Shown piece by piece: positions 18,888 to 26,385 of a DNA stretch of 64,000 nt. The first letter of the stretch is position 1, and each line of letters opens with the position of its first letter. Location: contig NZ_BSSE01000022.1 in assembly GCF_030268965.1 (NCBI RefSeq), positions 1-64,000 of the forward strand, read 5' to 3'. Origin of the DNA: Microtetraspora sp. NBRC 16547. GTDB taxonomy: Bacteria; Actinomycetota; Actinomycetes; Streptosporangiales; Streptosporangiaceae. The position numbers and the translations under genes were made by a program. The notes below the pieces were generated by a model. The model saw nothing but the letters and a program-made list of their open reading frames with translations. It did no database searches and was not told the origin of the DNA.

Positions 18888-19886
18888 TCACCTGACGTGA
18901 AGGCCGCGACGGCGCTCGAGCAGCGCGTCCAGCGCGATGGGGTCCTCGTGGGTGCCCGTGCTGGTGCAGGCGTGCGCTCCGGCGATGCCGCCGAGCATGA
19001 CGCACTCCTCCAGCGGAAGCCCGCGCAGCCGCCCGTAGAGCACGCCCGAGACGAACGCGTCACCGGCGCCGTTGCTGTCCGCCACGGGACCGGGAAGGGG
19101 CTGGGCTGGGAAGTGCCGGGTGTCGCCTCTGCCGGCGTCCAGGACGTGGCATCCGCCGGCACCCGCCGTGCAGACGACCAGGGAGGCCCGGCCGCGCGCG
19201 GCGATGTCGCGCATGACCTCCTCCCTGCGGCCGCCCAGGGCCGTCGCGGACAGGAAGACGAGGTCCGAGGCGTAGGCGAAGTCCGCGTGGTACGGGTTGA
19301 CCCCGTCCCAGTCGTGCAGGTCCGTGGAGATCGTCACACCGTCCGGGATGTCGGGGTAGACGTGCCGGCAGAAGTCGGTGATGGACACGTGCACGTGCCG
19401 TGCCGTACGCAGGGCGGGCAGGTAGAGCTCCCGCGGCAGCCGGGCCCCGGGTACGGAGCGCGGGTCGTGCAGGGAGAGCCGGCGACCGTCCGGGCCGACG
19501 AGCAGGACGCTCCGCGTCGTGCCCGCCTCGGACCGAGCCCACACGAGACGGACGCCGCGGCCGGCCAGATGGTCGCGGACCAGGCGTCCCTGCGGGTCCT
19601 CGCCGATCAGGTCGATCAACGTCACGCGCAGGCCCAGCGCATGGCAGCCGAGGGCGACGCCGGAGCCGGTGTTGCCGATCCGGTCGATCACCGGCGGCAC
19701 GTGGTAGGTGTCCTGGTACGCCAGGGGCAGCTCGGGCACGTAGACCGTGGTGTCCACGCCGGTGCCGCCCAGCACGACGACGTCATGCTCATACTCGAAG
19801 CCATGCTCGACGTCGTGATCGGCGCTGGGATCAACGTCGTGATCAAGGCCATGCTCGACGTCGTACTCGATGTCTCGCGGCGTCAC
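18888..19886 (-). CDS. PfkB/ribokinase family carbohydrate kinase
   Basis: Sugar or nucleoside kinase of 332 residues. Family hallmarks are the N-terminal VVVLGGTGVDTTVYV strand, the GNTGSGVALGCHALG glycine region, and the C-terminal DSNGAGDAFVSG with the catalytic Asp in GAGD. Substrate unknown. The first 35 residues are an odd acidic/His tract of D-V, E-H and D-H repeats encoded by repeated GCTCGACGTCGT-like DNA; the kinase fold begins only at EHDVVVLGG. The start is uncertain: GTG at 19886 follows GGGAGG closely, and a TTG at 19898 has AGGAG at better spacing. It lies just after the LacI-type repressor and may be the last gene of the alpha-glucoside locus. Confidence 0.85.
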   Translation of the reverse strand: MTPRDIEYDVEHGLDHDVDPSADHDVEHGFEYEHDVVVLGGTGVDTTVYVPELPLAYQDTYHVPPVIDRIGNTGSGVALGCHALGLRVTLIDLIGEDPQGRLVRDHLAGRGVRLVWARSEAGTTRSVLLVGPDGRRLSLHDPRSVPGARLPRELYLPALRTARHVHVSITDFCRHVYPDIPDGVTISTDLHDWDGVNPYHADFAYASDLVFLSATALGGRREEVMRDIAARGRASLVVCTAGAGGCHVLDAGRGDTRHFPAQPLPGPVADSNGAGDAFVSGVLYGRLRGLPLEECVMLGGIAGAHACTSTGTHEDPIALDALLERRRGLHVR

Positions 19887-19944
19887 GCCGCCTCCCAAGG
19901 GGTGTCTCCTGACCGCGCGGGGCGCGGGATCAGCGGTTGCGCGG

Positions 19945-20967
19945 TCAGCGGTTGACCAGGGGACCCGAGCTGGTGGAGCCGCGGACGACGAGCTCGGGCT
20001 GGTAGACGAGCTCCAGGTGCTTGGCGGGCGTTCCGCCGATCTCCTCGATCAGAGTCTCCACCGCGGCGGCGGCCATCGCGCCGATCGGCTTGCGCACGGT
20101 GGTCAGCGGCGGGTCGGTGAAGGCCATCAAGGGCGAGTCGTCGAACCCGACCACCGAGACGTCCGCGGGAACGGACAGGTCGTGCTCGCGGGCGGCGCGG
20201 ATGGCGCCGAGGGCCATCAGGTCGCTCGCGCAGACGATGCCGGTGCAGCCGCGCTCGATCAGCGAGGACGCGGCGGCCTGCCCGCCCTCGACCGAGAACA
20301 GCGAGTGCTGGATCAGGTGGTCGACGTCGCCCCGGCCGAGGAGCTGCGCCATCGCCTGCCGGAACCCCTCGATCTTGCGGATCACCGGGACGAAGCGGCG
20401 CTGGCCGACCGCGAGCCCGATGCGCTCGTGCCCGAGATCGACCAGGTGCTGTACGGCGAGGCGGGCCGCGAGCCGGTCGTCCGGCGAGATGAACGGCGCG
20501 TCGATGCTCTCGTTGTAGCCGTCCACGAGCACGATCGGCAGGCCGCGGTCGGTGAGCCGCGTGTAGCGGTCCATCCTGGCCGTGGTGTCGGCGTGGAGGC
20601 CGGAGACGAACACGATGCCGGAGACGCCGCGGTCGAGCAGCATCTCGGTGAACTCGTCCTCGGGGGCGCCGCCGGGCTCCTGCGTGCACAGGATCGGGGT
20701 GAACCCGTGCTGGGTCAGGGCCTTCTCCACCGCCTGTGCGAACGCGGGGAAGATCGGGTTGCCCAGCTCGGGGATCACCAGGCCGATCAGACCGTTGCTG
20801 CGCTGGCGGAGCCGCTGGGGGCGCTCGTACCCCATGAGGTCGAGCGCCGTCAGCACGGCCTGCCTGGTCGCCGCGGCGACCCCCGCCTTGCCGTTGAGCA
20901 CCCGGCTCACCGTCGCTTCGCTGACACCTGCCTGAGCCGCGATGTCGGCGAGCCGCGCATTGGTCAT
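19945..20967 (-). CDS. LacI family repressor (MalR/AglR-like)
   Basis: 340-residue transcription factor. The N-terminal LacI helix-turn-helix (RLADIAAQAGVSEATVSRVL) and the minor-groove-binding hinge region are followed by a periplasmic-binding-protein-like sensor domain (GLIGLVIPELGNPIFPAF; GIVCASDLMALGAI; VVGFDDSPLMAFTDPPLTTV). I chose ATG 20967 rather than 20991 because the latter overlaps the end of the upstream glucosidase gene and adds non-family residues. Gene order behind malEFG and the glucosidase makes it the probable maltose/alpha-glucoside repressor, acting at the palindrome upstream of malE and relieved by maltose or a relative. The effector is inferred. Confidence 0.9.
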   Translation of the reverse strand: MTNARLADIAAQAGVSEATVSRVLNGKAGVAAATRQAVLTALDLMGYERPQRLRQRSNGLIGLVIPELGNPIFPAFAQAVEKALTQHGFTPILCTQEPGGAPEDEFTEMLLDRGVSGIVFVSGLHADTTARMDRYTRLTDRGLPIVLVDGYNESIDAPFISPDDRLAARLAVQHLVDLGHERIGLAVGQRRFVPVIRKIEGFRQAMAQLLGRGDVDHLIQHSLFSVEGGQAAASSLIERGCTGIVCASDLMALGAIRAAREHDLSVPADVSVVGFDDSPLMAFTDPPLTTVRKPIGAMAAAAVETLIEEIGGTPAKHLELVYQPELVVRGSTSSGPLVNR

Positions 20968-20977
20968 GCGCACAACT

Positions 20978-22606
20978 CTAGACATTCTCAAGGGCCCACC
21001 ACGTGGTGGAATCGGGAGCCAGCCGGATGGAATCTCCGGAGAACACGGGGTCGGCGCTCGCGAGGAGCAGGCCGGCCTCCCTGAAGGGGCGCTCCATCTC
21101 GACCCACTCCGCCGTCATGTTGATCAGGCAGGCGAAGCCGCCGTCGCGGGTGAACCCCAGGGTGCCGGCCGGGGACTCCAGCCAGGCGATGGCGCCGTCG
21201 CCGAGGCCCGGGTGCTCGCGCCGGATCCGCAGCGCGGCCCGGTACAGGCTGAGCGTGGACGCGCCGTCCCGCAGCTGCGCCTCGACGCTCAGCTCACGCC
21301 AGTCCGTCGGCACCGGCAGCCAGCTCTCGTAGATTCCGGGCGGGGCGAAGCCGAACGGAGGCTCCTCCGTGGCCGTCCACGGCAAGGGCACGCGGCAGCC
21401 GTCCCGGCCGCTGTCGGGGTCGCGCAGCCGCTGCGGGTCCTGGAGGTACTCCTCCGGCAGGTCGAGCACCTCGGGAAGCCCGAGCTCCTCACCCTGATAG
21501 AGGTAGGCCGAGCCGGGCAGCGCGAGCATGAGCAGGGTGGCAGCCCGCGCGCGGCGCAGCCCCAGCTCGCCGTCACCGTAGCGGGTGACGTGCCGCTTGA
21601 CGTCGTGGTTGGACAGCACCCAGGTGGAGGGCGCGCCGACGAGCGACACGGTCTCCACGGACACGGTGATCACGTCGCGGAACGCGGCGGCGTCCCACGG
21701 GGTGCTCAGGAAGTGGAAGTTGAACGCCTGGTGCAGCTCGTCCGGCCGGACGTAGGCGGCCAGCCGCTGGGGCGAGGGCGCCCACGCCTCGGCGACGCCG
21801 ATCCGCTCGCCCTCGTAGGAGTCGAGGACGCGTCGCCAGGAGCGGTGGATCTCGTGGACGCCGTCCTGGTCGAAGAACGGGACGACGTCGGCGCCGATCA
21901 TCTTGACCTGGTCGGTGTGGCCGACGTCGGGCAGTCCGGCGGCCTTGATCATGCCGTGGGCCACGTCCACGCGGAAGCCGTCCACGCCGAGGTCCAGCCA
22001 GAAGCGCAGGATGTCGGCGAACTCGGCGTGGACCTCCGGGTGCTCCCAGTTCAGGTCGGGCTGCTCCGGGGCGAAGAGGTGGAGGTACCACTGCCCGTCG
22101 GGGAGCCGGGTCCAGGCGGAGCCACCGAAGATCGACTCCCAGTCGTTGGGCGGCAGCTCGCCGCGCGCGCCGCGTCCCTCGCGGAAGATGTAGCGGTCCC
22201 GCTCGGGGCTGCCCGGCCCGGCCGCCAGGGCCGCCACGAACCACTCGTGCCGGTCGGACGTGTGGTTCGGCACGACGTCCACGATCACCCTCAGTCCGTG
22301 GCGGTGCGCGTCGTCCAGCAGGGCCTTGGCGTCCGCCAGCGAGCCGAAGATCGGGTCGACGTCGCGGTAGTCGGCCACGTCGTAGCCGAAGTCCGCCATC
22401 GGCGAGGTGAAGAACGGCGTCAGCCAGATGGCGTCCACTCCGAGGTCGGACAGGTAGCGCAGCCGGCTGCGGACGCCGAGCAGGTCGCCGATCCCGTCGC
22501 CGTTGCCGTCGGCGAAGCTGCGCACGTACACCTGGTAGATCACCGCGTCCCGCCACCAAGGACCGGTGACCTTCGGCGGTGCGGCTTGCTGGACGAGCTC
22601 GGTCAT
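20978..22606 (-). CDS. Alpha-glucosidase, family GH13
   Basis: Cytoplasmic retaining alpha-glucosidase (542 residues) that would split imported maltose or related oligosaccharides. The GH13 motifs are complete: VVPNHTS, DGFRVDVAHG with nucleophile D214, GVAEAW with acid/base E273, and SNHD with D335. The N-terminal PWWRDAVIYQVYVRSFADGN and DGIGDLLGVRSRL are typical of the oligo-1,6-glucosidase / alpha-glucosidase group. No signal peptide. It follows malG after a strong hairpin and precedes the LacI repressor by 10 bp. Alpha-1,4 versus alpha-1,6 preference cannot be settled from these motifs. Confidence 0.93.
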   Translation of the reverse strand: MTELVQQAAPPKVTGPWWRDAVIYQVYVRSFADGNGDGIGDLLGVRSRLRYLSDLGVDAIWLTPFFTSPMADFGYDVADYRDVDPIFGSLADAKALLDDAHRHGLRVIVDVVPNHTSDRHEWFVAALAAGPGSPERDRYIFREGRGARGELPPNDWESIFGGSAWTRLPDGQWYLHLFAPEQPDLNWEHPEVHAEFADILRFWLDLGVDGFRVDVAHGMIKAAGLPDVGHTDQVKMIGADVVPFFDQDGVHEIHRSWRRVLDSYEGERIGVAEAWAPSPQRLAAYVRPDELHQAFNFHFLSTPWDAAAFRDVITVSVETVSLVGAPSTWVLSNHDVKRHVTRYGDGELGLRRARAATLLMLALPGSAYLYQGEELGLPEVLDLPEEYLQDPQRLRDPDSGRDGCRVPLPWTATEEPPFGFAPPGIYESWLPVPTDWRELSVEAQLRDGASTLSLYRAALRIRREHPGLGDGAIAWLESPAGTLGFTRDGGFACLINMTAEWVEMERPFREAGLLLASADPVFSGDSIRLAPDSTTWWALENV

Positions 22607-22643
22607 TGGGTTCCCCCGATTCTGCTGAATAGTGCTAAATCCC

Positions 22644-22670
22644 CCATCGGCGGGGCGGCCCCGCCGATGG
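22644..22670 (-). terminator. Intercistronic hairpin between malG and the glucosidase gene
   Basis: A perfect 12-bp inverted repeat (22644-22655 with 22659-22670) around a 3-base loop lies a few bases after the malG stop. Without a U-tract it is more likely a partial terminator or mRNA-end protector that lowers expression of the downstream glucosidase gene. Confidence 0.75.
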
Positions 22671-22675
22671 AACTG

Positions 22676-23557
22676 TCAGGACTTGGTGGCTCCGGCGGTC
22701 AGGCCGGTCACGAGGTGACGCTGCACGAGCAGGAACACCACTGCCGCCGGGATCGCGATCAGCACCGCGGACGCCGTCATGTATCCCCACTCGGCGCGGT
22801 ACTCGCTGACGAAGCTCTGCATGCCCACCGCGAGCGTGTAGCTCTCGTCACCGGTCATGAACGTCGTCGCGTACGCCACCTCGGCCCAGGCGGTGATGAA
22901 GGAGTAGAACGCGGCGACCGCGAGACCCGGCTTGGCCAGCGGGAGGACGAGTCGCCAGAACGTGCCGAACGGCGTGAGCCCATCCACCTGCCCCGCCTCG
23001 TCGATCTGCACGGGGATCGTGTCGAAGTAGCCCTTCAGCATCCACGCGCAGAACGGCACGGCCGTGGTCAGGTAGGCGATCATGAGGCCGGGGAAGGTGT
23101 TGATCAGCCCCAGCCCAGCCATGAGGTTGTACAGCGGCACGATGAGAATCGCGACGGGGAACATCTGCGTGATCAGCAGCATCCACATGACCGACCGGAA
23201 GCCGGGGAAACGGAACCGGCTCACCGCGTACCCGGTGCTCGCGGCCAGCAGCACGCCGATCACCGTGGTGGCGCCCGCCACGATGAGTGTGTTCACCAGC
23301 CAGCGCAGGAACTTCGTCTGGGACAGGACGAAGGCGTAGTTACCCAGGTTGGGGTGGTCGAACAGCGTCACCGTCGCCGAGTCCCAGGCGTTCCGCGGCT
23401 TGATCGAGGTGAGCAGCAACCAGACGACCGGGAAGACGGCGATGAGCGAAGCGACGGCGAGCGTGCCGTGCAGCGCGATCGACGCCGCGGTGCTCCTTCC
23501 CTTGGGCCCCTTCTGCTTGGCCCGGCCCACCCCGGCCGGGCCGGCGGCGATCGTCAC
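22676..23557 (-). CDS. malG: Maltose/oligosaccharide ABC transporter permease (MalG-type)
   Basis: Inner-membrane permease of a carbohydrate-uptake (CUT1) ABC importer, 293 residues with six predicted helices, starting with ALHGTLAVASLIAVFPVVWL. The cytoplasmic EAA loop reads DEAGQVDGLTPFGTFWRLVL, the contact for the ATPase. The GTG start at 23557 overlaps the malF stop by 4 bases (GTGA). It forms a heterodimer with MalF. Substrate class (maltose or maltodextrin) is inferred from the adjoining alpha-glucosidase. Confidence 0.9.
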   Translation of the reverse strand: MTIAAGPAGVGRAKQKGPKGRSTAASIALHGTLAVASLIAVFPVVWLLLTSIKPRNAWDSATVTLFDHPNLGNYAFVLSQTKFLRWLVNTLIVAGATTVIGVLLAASTGYAVSRFRFPGFRSVMWMLLITQMFPVAILIVPLYNLMAGLGLINTFPGLMIAYLTTAVPFCAWMLKGYFDTIPVQIDEAGQVDGLTPFGTFWRLVLPLAKPGLAVAAFYSFITAWAEVAYATTFMTGDESYTLAVGMQSFVSEYRAEWGYMTASAVLIAIPAAVVFLLVQRHLVTGLTAGATKS

Positions 23558-24561
23558 CAGGCCTCCCCTGTACGGCGCAGCGCCCGACGGTAGATCACGG
23601 TCATGGCGCTGAGAATGAGCAGAATCAGCAGGCCCCAGGTCGCGGAGCCGGCATAGTCGCGGATGCCGGTGAACGCCAGGCGGTAGGCGTTGGTCACCAG
23701 GATCTGCGTCGACGTGCCCGGCCCTCCGCCGGTCACCAGGAAGATGACGGCGAACTGGTTGAAGGTCCAGATGGTGCCGAGCAGCACGACGGTGGAGGCG
23801 ACCGGGCGCAGGCCGGGCAGGGTGATGTAGCGGAAACGCTGCCAGGGCGTCGCGCCGTCCATCGAGGCCGCCTCGTAGAGCTCGCCCGGGATGGCCTGCA
23901 GGCCGCCGAGGACGGCCAGCATCATGAAGGGGACACCCAGCCAGACGTTGACCACGATCACTGAGATCTTGGCGACGGCCGGGTCGTCGAGCCATGCCAC
24001 CGCGGGCAGCCCCGCGGCGTTCAGCATGGCGTTGAGCACGCCGTACTTGGCGCTGAAGATGTAGCGCCAGATGAACGCGGAGACGAAGGCGGGCACGGCC
24101 CACGGCAGAACCAGAAGCACCCGGTAGAACGACCGGAACCGGAGGGGACGGTTGAGCAGGATCGCCAGCCCGAGACCGAGACCGTAGTGCAAGGTCACAC
24201 AGACGGCGGTCCACAAAACGGTCCAGCCGAGCGTGGCGAGGAACTCCGGGTCGGCCAGCGCGGCGGTGTAGTTCTTCAACCCGACGAACTCGTACGTGGA
24301 CGGGATGACGTTCATCCCGATGGTCCGGCCCACGTTCGCCTCGGTCGCGTCGGTGAGGGACAGGTAGACGCCGCGGACGAGCGGGTACCCCACGAGCACG
24401 AGCGTCACGATGACGACCGGAGCAGTCAGCGCCCAGGCGTACCAGTGCCGGCCGATGAACCGCCGAACCGGGCCCTGCCCCCCAGGCCTCCTGTGCAGAG
24501 CGGCCTGGTCGCGGGCGGGACCGCCGCCCGCGACCGTGCCGTCGACGGCTTGCGCAGCCAT
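23554..24561 (-). CDS. malF: Maltose/oligosaccharide ABC transporter permease (MalF-type)
   Basis: 335-residue CUT1 permease. A soluble N-terminal tail of about 40 residues precedes the first helix (WALTAPVVIVTLVLVGYPLV). Further helices and the EAA motif YEAASMDGATPWQRFRYITL are clear, and TGGGPGTSTQILVTNAYRLA is typical of MalF-like proteins. It starts three bases after the malE stop and overlaps malG. The large periplasmic loop of enteric MalF is absent, as usual for Gram-positive homologues. Confidence 0.9.
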   Translation of the reverse strand: MAAQAVDGTVAGGGPARDQAALHRRPGGQGPVRRFIGRHWYAWALTAPVVIVTLVLVGYPLVRGVYLSLTDATEANVGRTIGMNVIPSTYEFVGLKNYTAALADPEFLATLGWTVLWTAVCVTLHYGLGLGLAILLNRPLRFRSFYRVLLVLPWAVPAFVSAFIWRYIFSAKYGVLNAMLNAAGLPAVAWLDDPAVAKISVIVVNVWLGVPFMMLAVLGGLQAIPGELYEAASMDGATPWQRFRYITLPGLRPVASTVVLLGTIWTFNQFAVIFLVTGGGPGTSTQILVTNAYRLAFTGIRDYAGSATWGLLILLILSAMTVIYRRALRRTGEAW

Positions 24562-24564
24562 CGG

Positions 24565-25863
24565 CTAGAGGCTCCAGCCCTTGAGCAGGCCCTGATACTT
24601 CTGCGCGACGCCGTCCATGACCTTCTGGACATCGCTCTCCTTGCCGGAGACGAGGTCCTGGTAACCCTCGACGAGCGGCTGGAAGAGCTGGCCCTGCTCG
24701 GGGATCCACGGCCGGGAGACCGCGGTCTCCATGACGGACTTCCATGTGGCGACGACGGGGCTGCCCGAGGCGTCGGGCAGGCTGTAGGCGGAGGCGCGGG
24801 TGGGCAGCAGGCCGAGCTTGCCGGCCAGCTTCGCCTGCGATTCGGCCGAGTCCATGTACTGCACGAAGAGGTAGGACGCGTCCAGGTTCCCCGAACCCGC
24901 GTACACGGCGTAGGTGTGGCCTCCGGTGGGCCCCGCGGCCTTCACCGAGCCGGCCGGTACGGGAGCGACACCGAGGTTGTCCGGCTTGTCCTTGAAGACC
25001 TTGCCGCCGAGGTTGTCCGACATGGACCACGGGCCGTTGAAGATCATCGCCGTCTTGCCTTCCTTGAAGGCGGTCTCCGCGGCGACGTAGCTGTCCTTGA
25101 TGGTGGGCTTGGGCGCCGCACTGGAGCTGATCAAGTCCATGACCTTCTGCACGCCCGCGACCGCCTGGGCGGAGCTGACGGTGATCTTCTTGCTGTCAAT
25201 GTCGAGCAGGTCACCGCCCTCGCCGTAGATGAAAGGCAGCAGGAAGTAGGAGTCGACGTTGAGGGTCAGGCCGTCGACGCCGGTCTTGGACTTGACGTCC
25301 AGGGCGGTCTGCTTGAGCTCGTCGAAGGTCTTCGGAGGCTCGTTGTGCCCGGCCTTGGCGAGCAACTCCTTGTTGTAGAGGAGGCCCAGAGTGTCGGTGA
25401 CCTGCGGGACGGCGTACGTCTTTCCGTCGTATTTGCCCGCGCTGGCCGGGCCGGGGAGGAAGTCGTCGGCGTTGTCGACGGCAGGCGTGCCGTCGAGGGG
25501 CGCGAGGTAGCCGAGGGAGGCGAACTGGGCTACCCAGCCGACCTCGGCGCGGATCACGTCGGGGGCGCCGGAGCCGGCCTGCGCGGCGGTCTGGAACTTG
25601 TTCTGCGCCTCGCCGAACGGCACGTTGACATAGCTGACCTTGATCTTGGGGTACTTGGCCTCGAAGTCGGCGATCAGCTCCTTGAAGGCGGGCCCCTCGT
25701 TCGTGGCGTCGGAGGTGTCCCACCAGGTCACCGTGCCGGTCACGTCGGCCGGGGCGGCGCTCGTGGCGGGCGCGGCCGACTTGGGGGAGTCGTCGCTCCC
25801 ACACGCGGACACCGCGAGAGCGAGGGCCGCGGCAGCCGCCACGGCTGAGATGACTCGCCGCAT
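24565..25863 (-). CDS. malE: Extracellular maltose/oligosaccharide-binding lipoprotein (MalE-type)
   Basis: Solute-binding lipoprotein of the CUT1 importer, 432 residues. The signal peptide (MRRVISAVAAAAALALAVSA) ends in a lipobox with the lipidated Cys in SACGSDD. A Ser/Ala/Pro linker follows, then a type I binding-protein fold (VTGTVTWWDTSDATNEGPAF; NGPWSMSDNLGGKVF; GHTYAVYAGSGN). The ATG at 25863 has AGGAG eight bases upstream; a GTG nine bases earlier is too close to that Shine-Dalgarno. First gene of the leftward mal operon, with the palindromic operator about 105 bases upstream. Confidence 0.9.
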   Translation of the reverse strand: MRRVISAVAAAAALALAVSACGSDDSPKSAAPATSAAPADVTGTVTWWDTSDATNEGPAFKELIADFEAKYPKIKVSYVNVPFGEAQNKFQTAAQAGSGAPDVIRAEVGWVAQFASLGYLAPLDGTPAVDNADDFLPGPASAGKYDGKTYAVPQVTDTLGLLYNKELLAKAGHNEPPKTFDELKQTALDVKSKTGVDGLTLNVDSYFLLPFIYGEGGDLLDIDSKKITVSSAQAVAGVQKVMDLISSSAAPKPTIKDSYVAAETAFKEGKTAMIFNGPWSMSDNLGGKVFKDKPDNLGVAPVPAGSVKAAGPTGGHTYAVYAGSGNLDASYLFVQYMDSAESQAKLAGKLGLLPTRASAYSLPDASGSPVVATWKSVMETAVSRPWIPEQGQLFQPLVEGYQDLVSGKESDVQKVMDGVAQKYQGLLKGWSL

Positions 25864-25968
25864 GTTGTGCACTCCTCATGGCTCAGGGGGAACGGCGTTT
25901 CGGTGGGGTGGCCGCCACGCCGGGTGTACGCCGGAACGTAACAGCGATGCGAACGGACATGAAACCCC

Positions 25969-25987
25969 TTGCAGCAAGTTTCTGCAA
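25969..25987. promoter_or_regulatory. MalR-type operator upstream of malE
   Basis: TTGCAG-N7-CTGCAA is a perfect 6-bp inverted repeat, and it overlaps a second short palindrome, CTTGC-A-GCAAG. It resembles the CTTGCAG elements described at Streptomyces maltose promoters. Its position upstream of malE and the presence of a LacI-type repressor gene in the same locus support this assignment. Confidence 0.65.
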
Positions 25988-26140
25988 ATTCGTTACATAT
26001 CCCACTTGACCCGATTCGACCGGTCATCCCACCTCTGCGCGCGAAGCCCGGCGCCGCAACCCGTCCGGCTCGCCGATGACGACAGCCCGGCCTTTCCGCG
26101 GTAACCAGAAACTGTCGAGAATTGGGATATAGCTGGCTAT

Positions 26141-26170
26141 TTGCCGCTATTGCCCGACAATTCCTATACC
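26141..26170 (+). promoter_or_regulatory. Possible promoter of the transport ATPase gene
   Basis: TTGCCG (26141-26146) and TATACC (26165-26170) are spaced by 18 bases in an AT-richer stretch. Transcription would start near 26177, just ahead of the small frame at 26182. Confidence 0.4.
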
Positions 26171-26181
26171 AGTGAGTAGCT

Positions 26182-26385
26182 ATGGGATGGCGTTTTTCTT
26201 ACGTCATGTATGGACATGCGTGCCCAGACACGATGTACTACCTCATCAATTACCCCGATTTCCGGCGTCCGGGCACGTTGTGCCCAGGAGAAGCGAGTCT
26301 CCACATGAGCGAGCGCGGCGAGCGGTTCAACGGGTGCTGCCTGGGCGGATACAGGAACGGGCGGCCAGCCGGGATGCAGTCATGA
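26182..26385 (+). CDS. Possible small leader protein coupled to the ATPase gene
   Basis: A 67-codon frame starting with ATG shortly after the candidate promoter, whose TGA overlaps the ATG of the ATPase gene (ATGA). The predicted peptide is Cys- and aromatic-containing (GHACPDTMYYLINYP; RFNGCCLGGYRNG), has no signal peptide, and is not recognised. No Shine-Dalgarno is visible in front of it, although a near-leaderless transcript could be translated. It may be a true leader allowing translational coupling, or a chance frame. Confidence 0.3.
   Translation: MGWRFSYVMYGHACPDTMYYLINYPDFRRPGTLCPGEASLHMSERGERFNGCCLGGYRNGRPAGMQS

Larger units (their letters stand above)
25864..26381. other. Divergent regulatory region between malE and the transport ATPase gene
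   Basis: This roughly 500-bp region is clearly less GC-rich than its surroundings. It holds the malE leader, the LacI-type palindrome at 25969-25987, a candidate rightward promoter at 26141-26170, and a 67-codon reading frame (26182-26385) that overlaps the ATPase start. Nothing else recognisable was found. Confidence 0.6.

Noticed and set aside
20942-23593. Long plus-strand open frame antisense to the alpha-glucosidase and malG
   Set aside because: Shadow of real minus-strand genes; composition typical of antisense frames in high-GC DNA.
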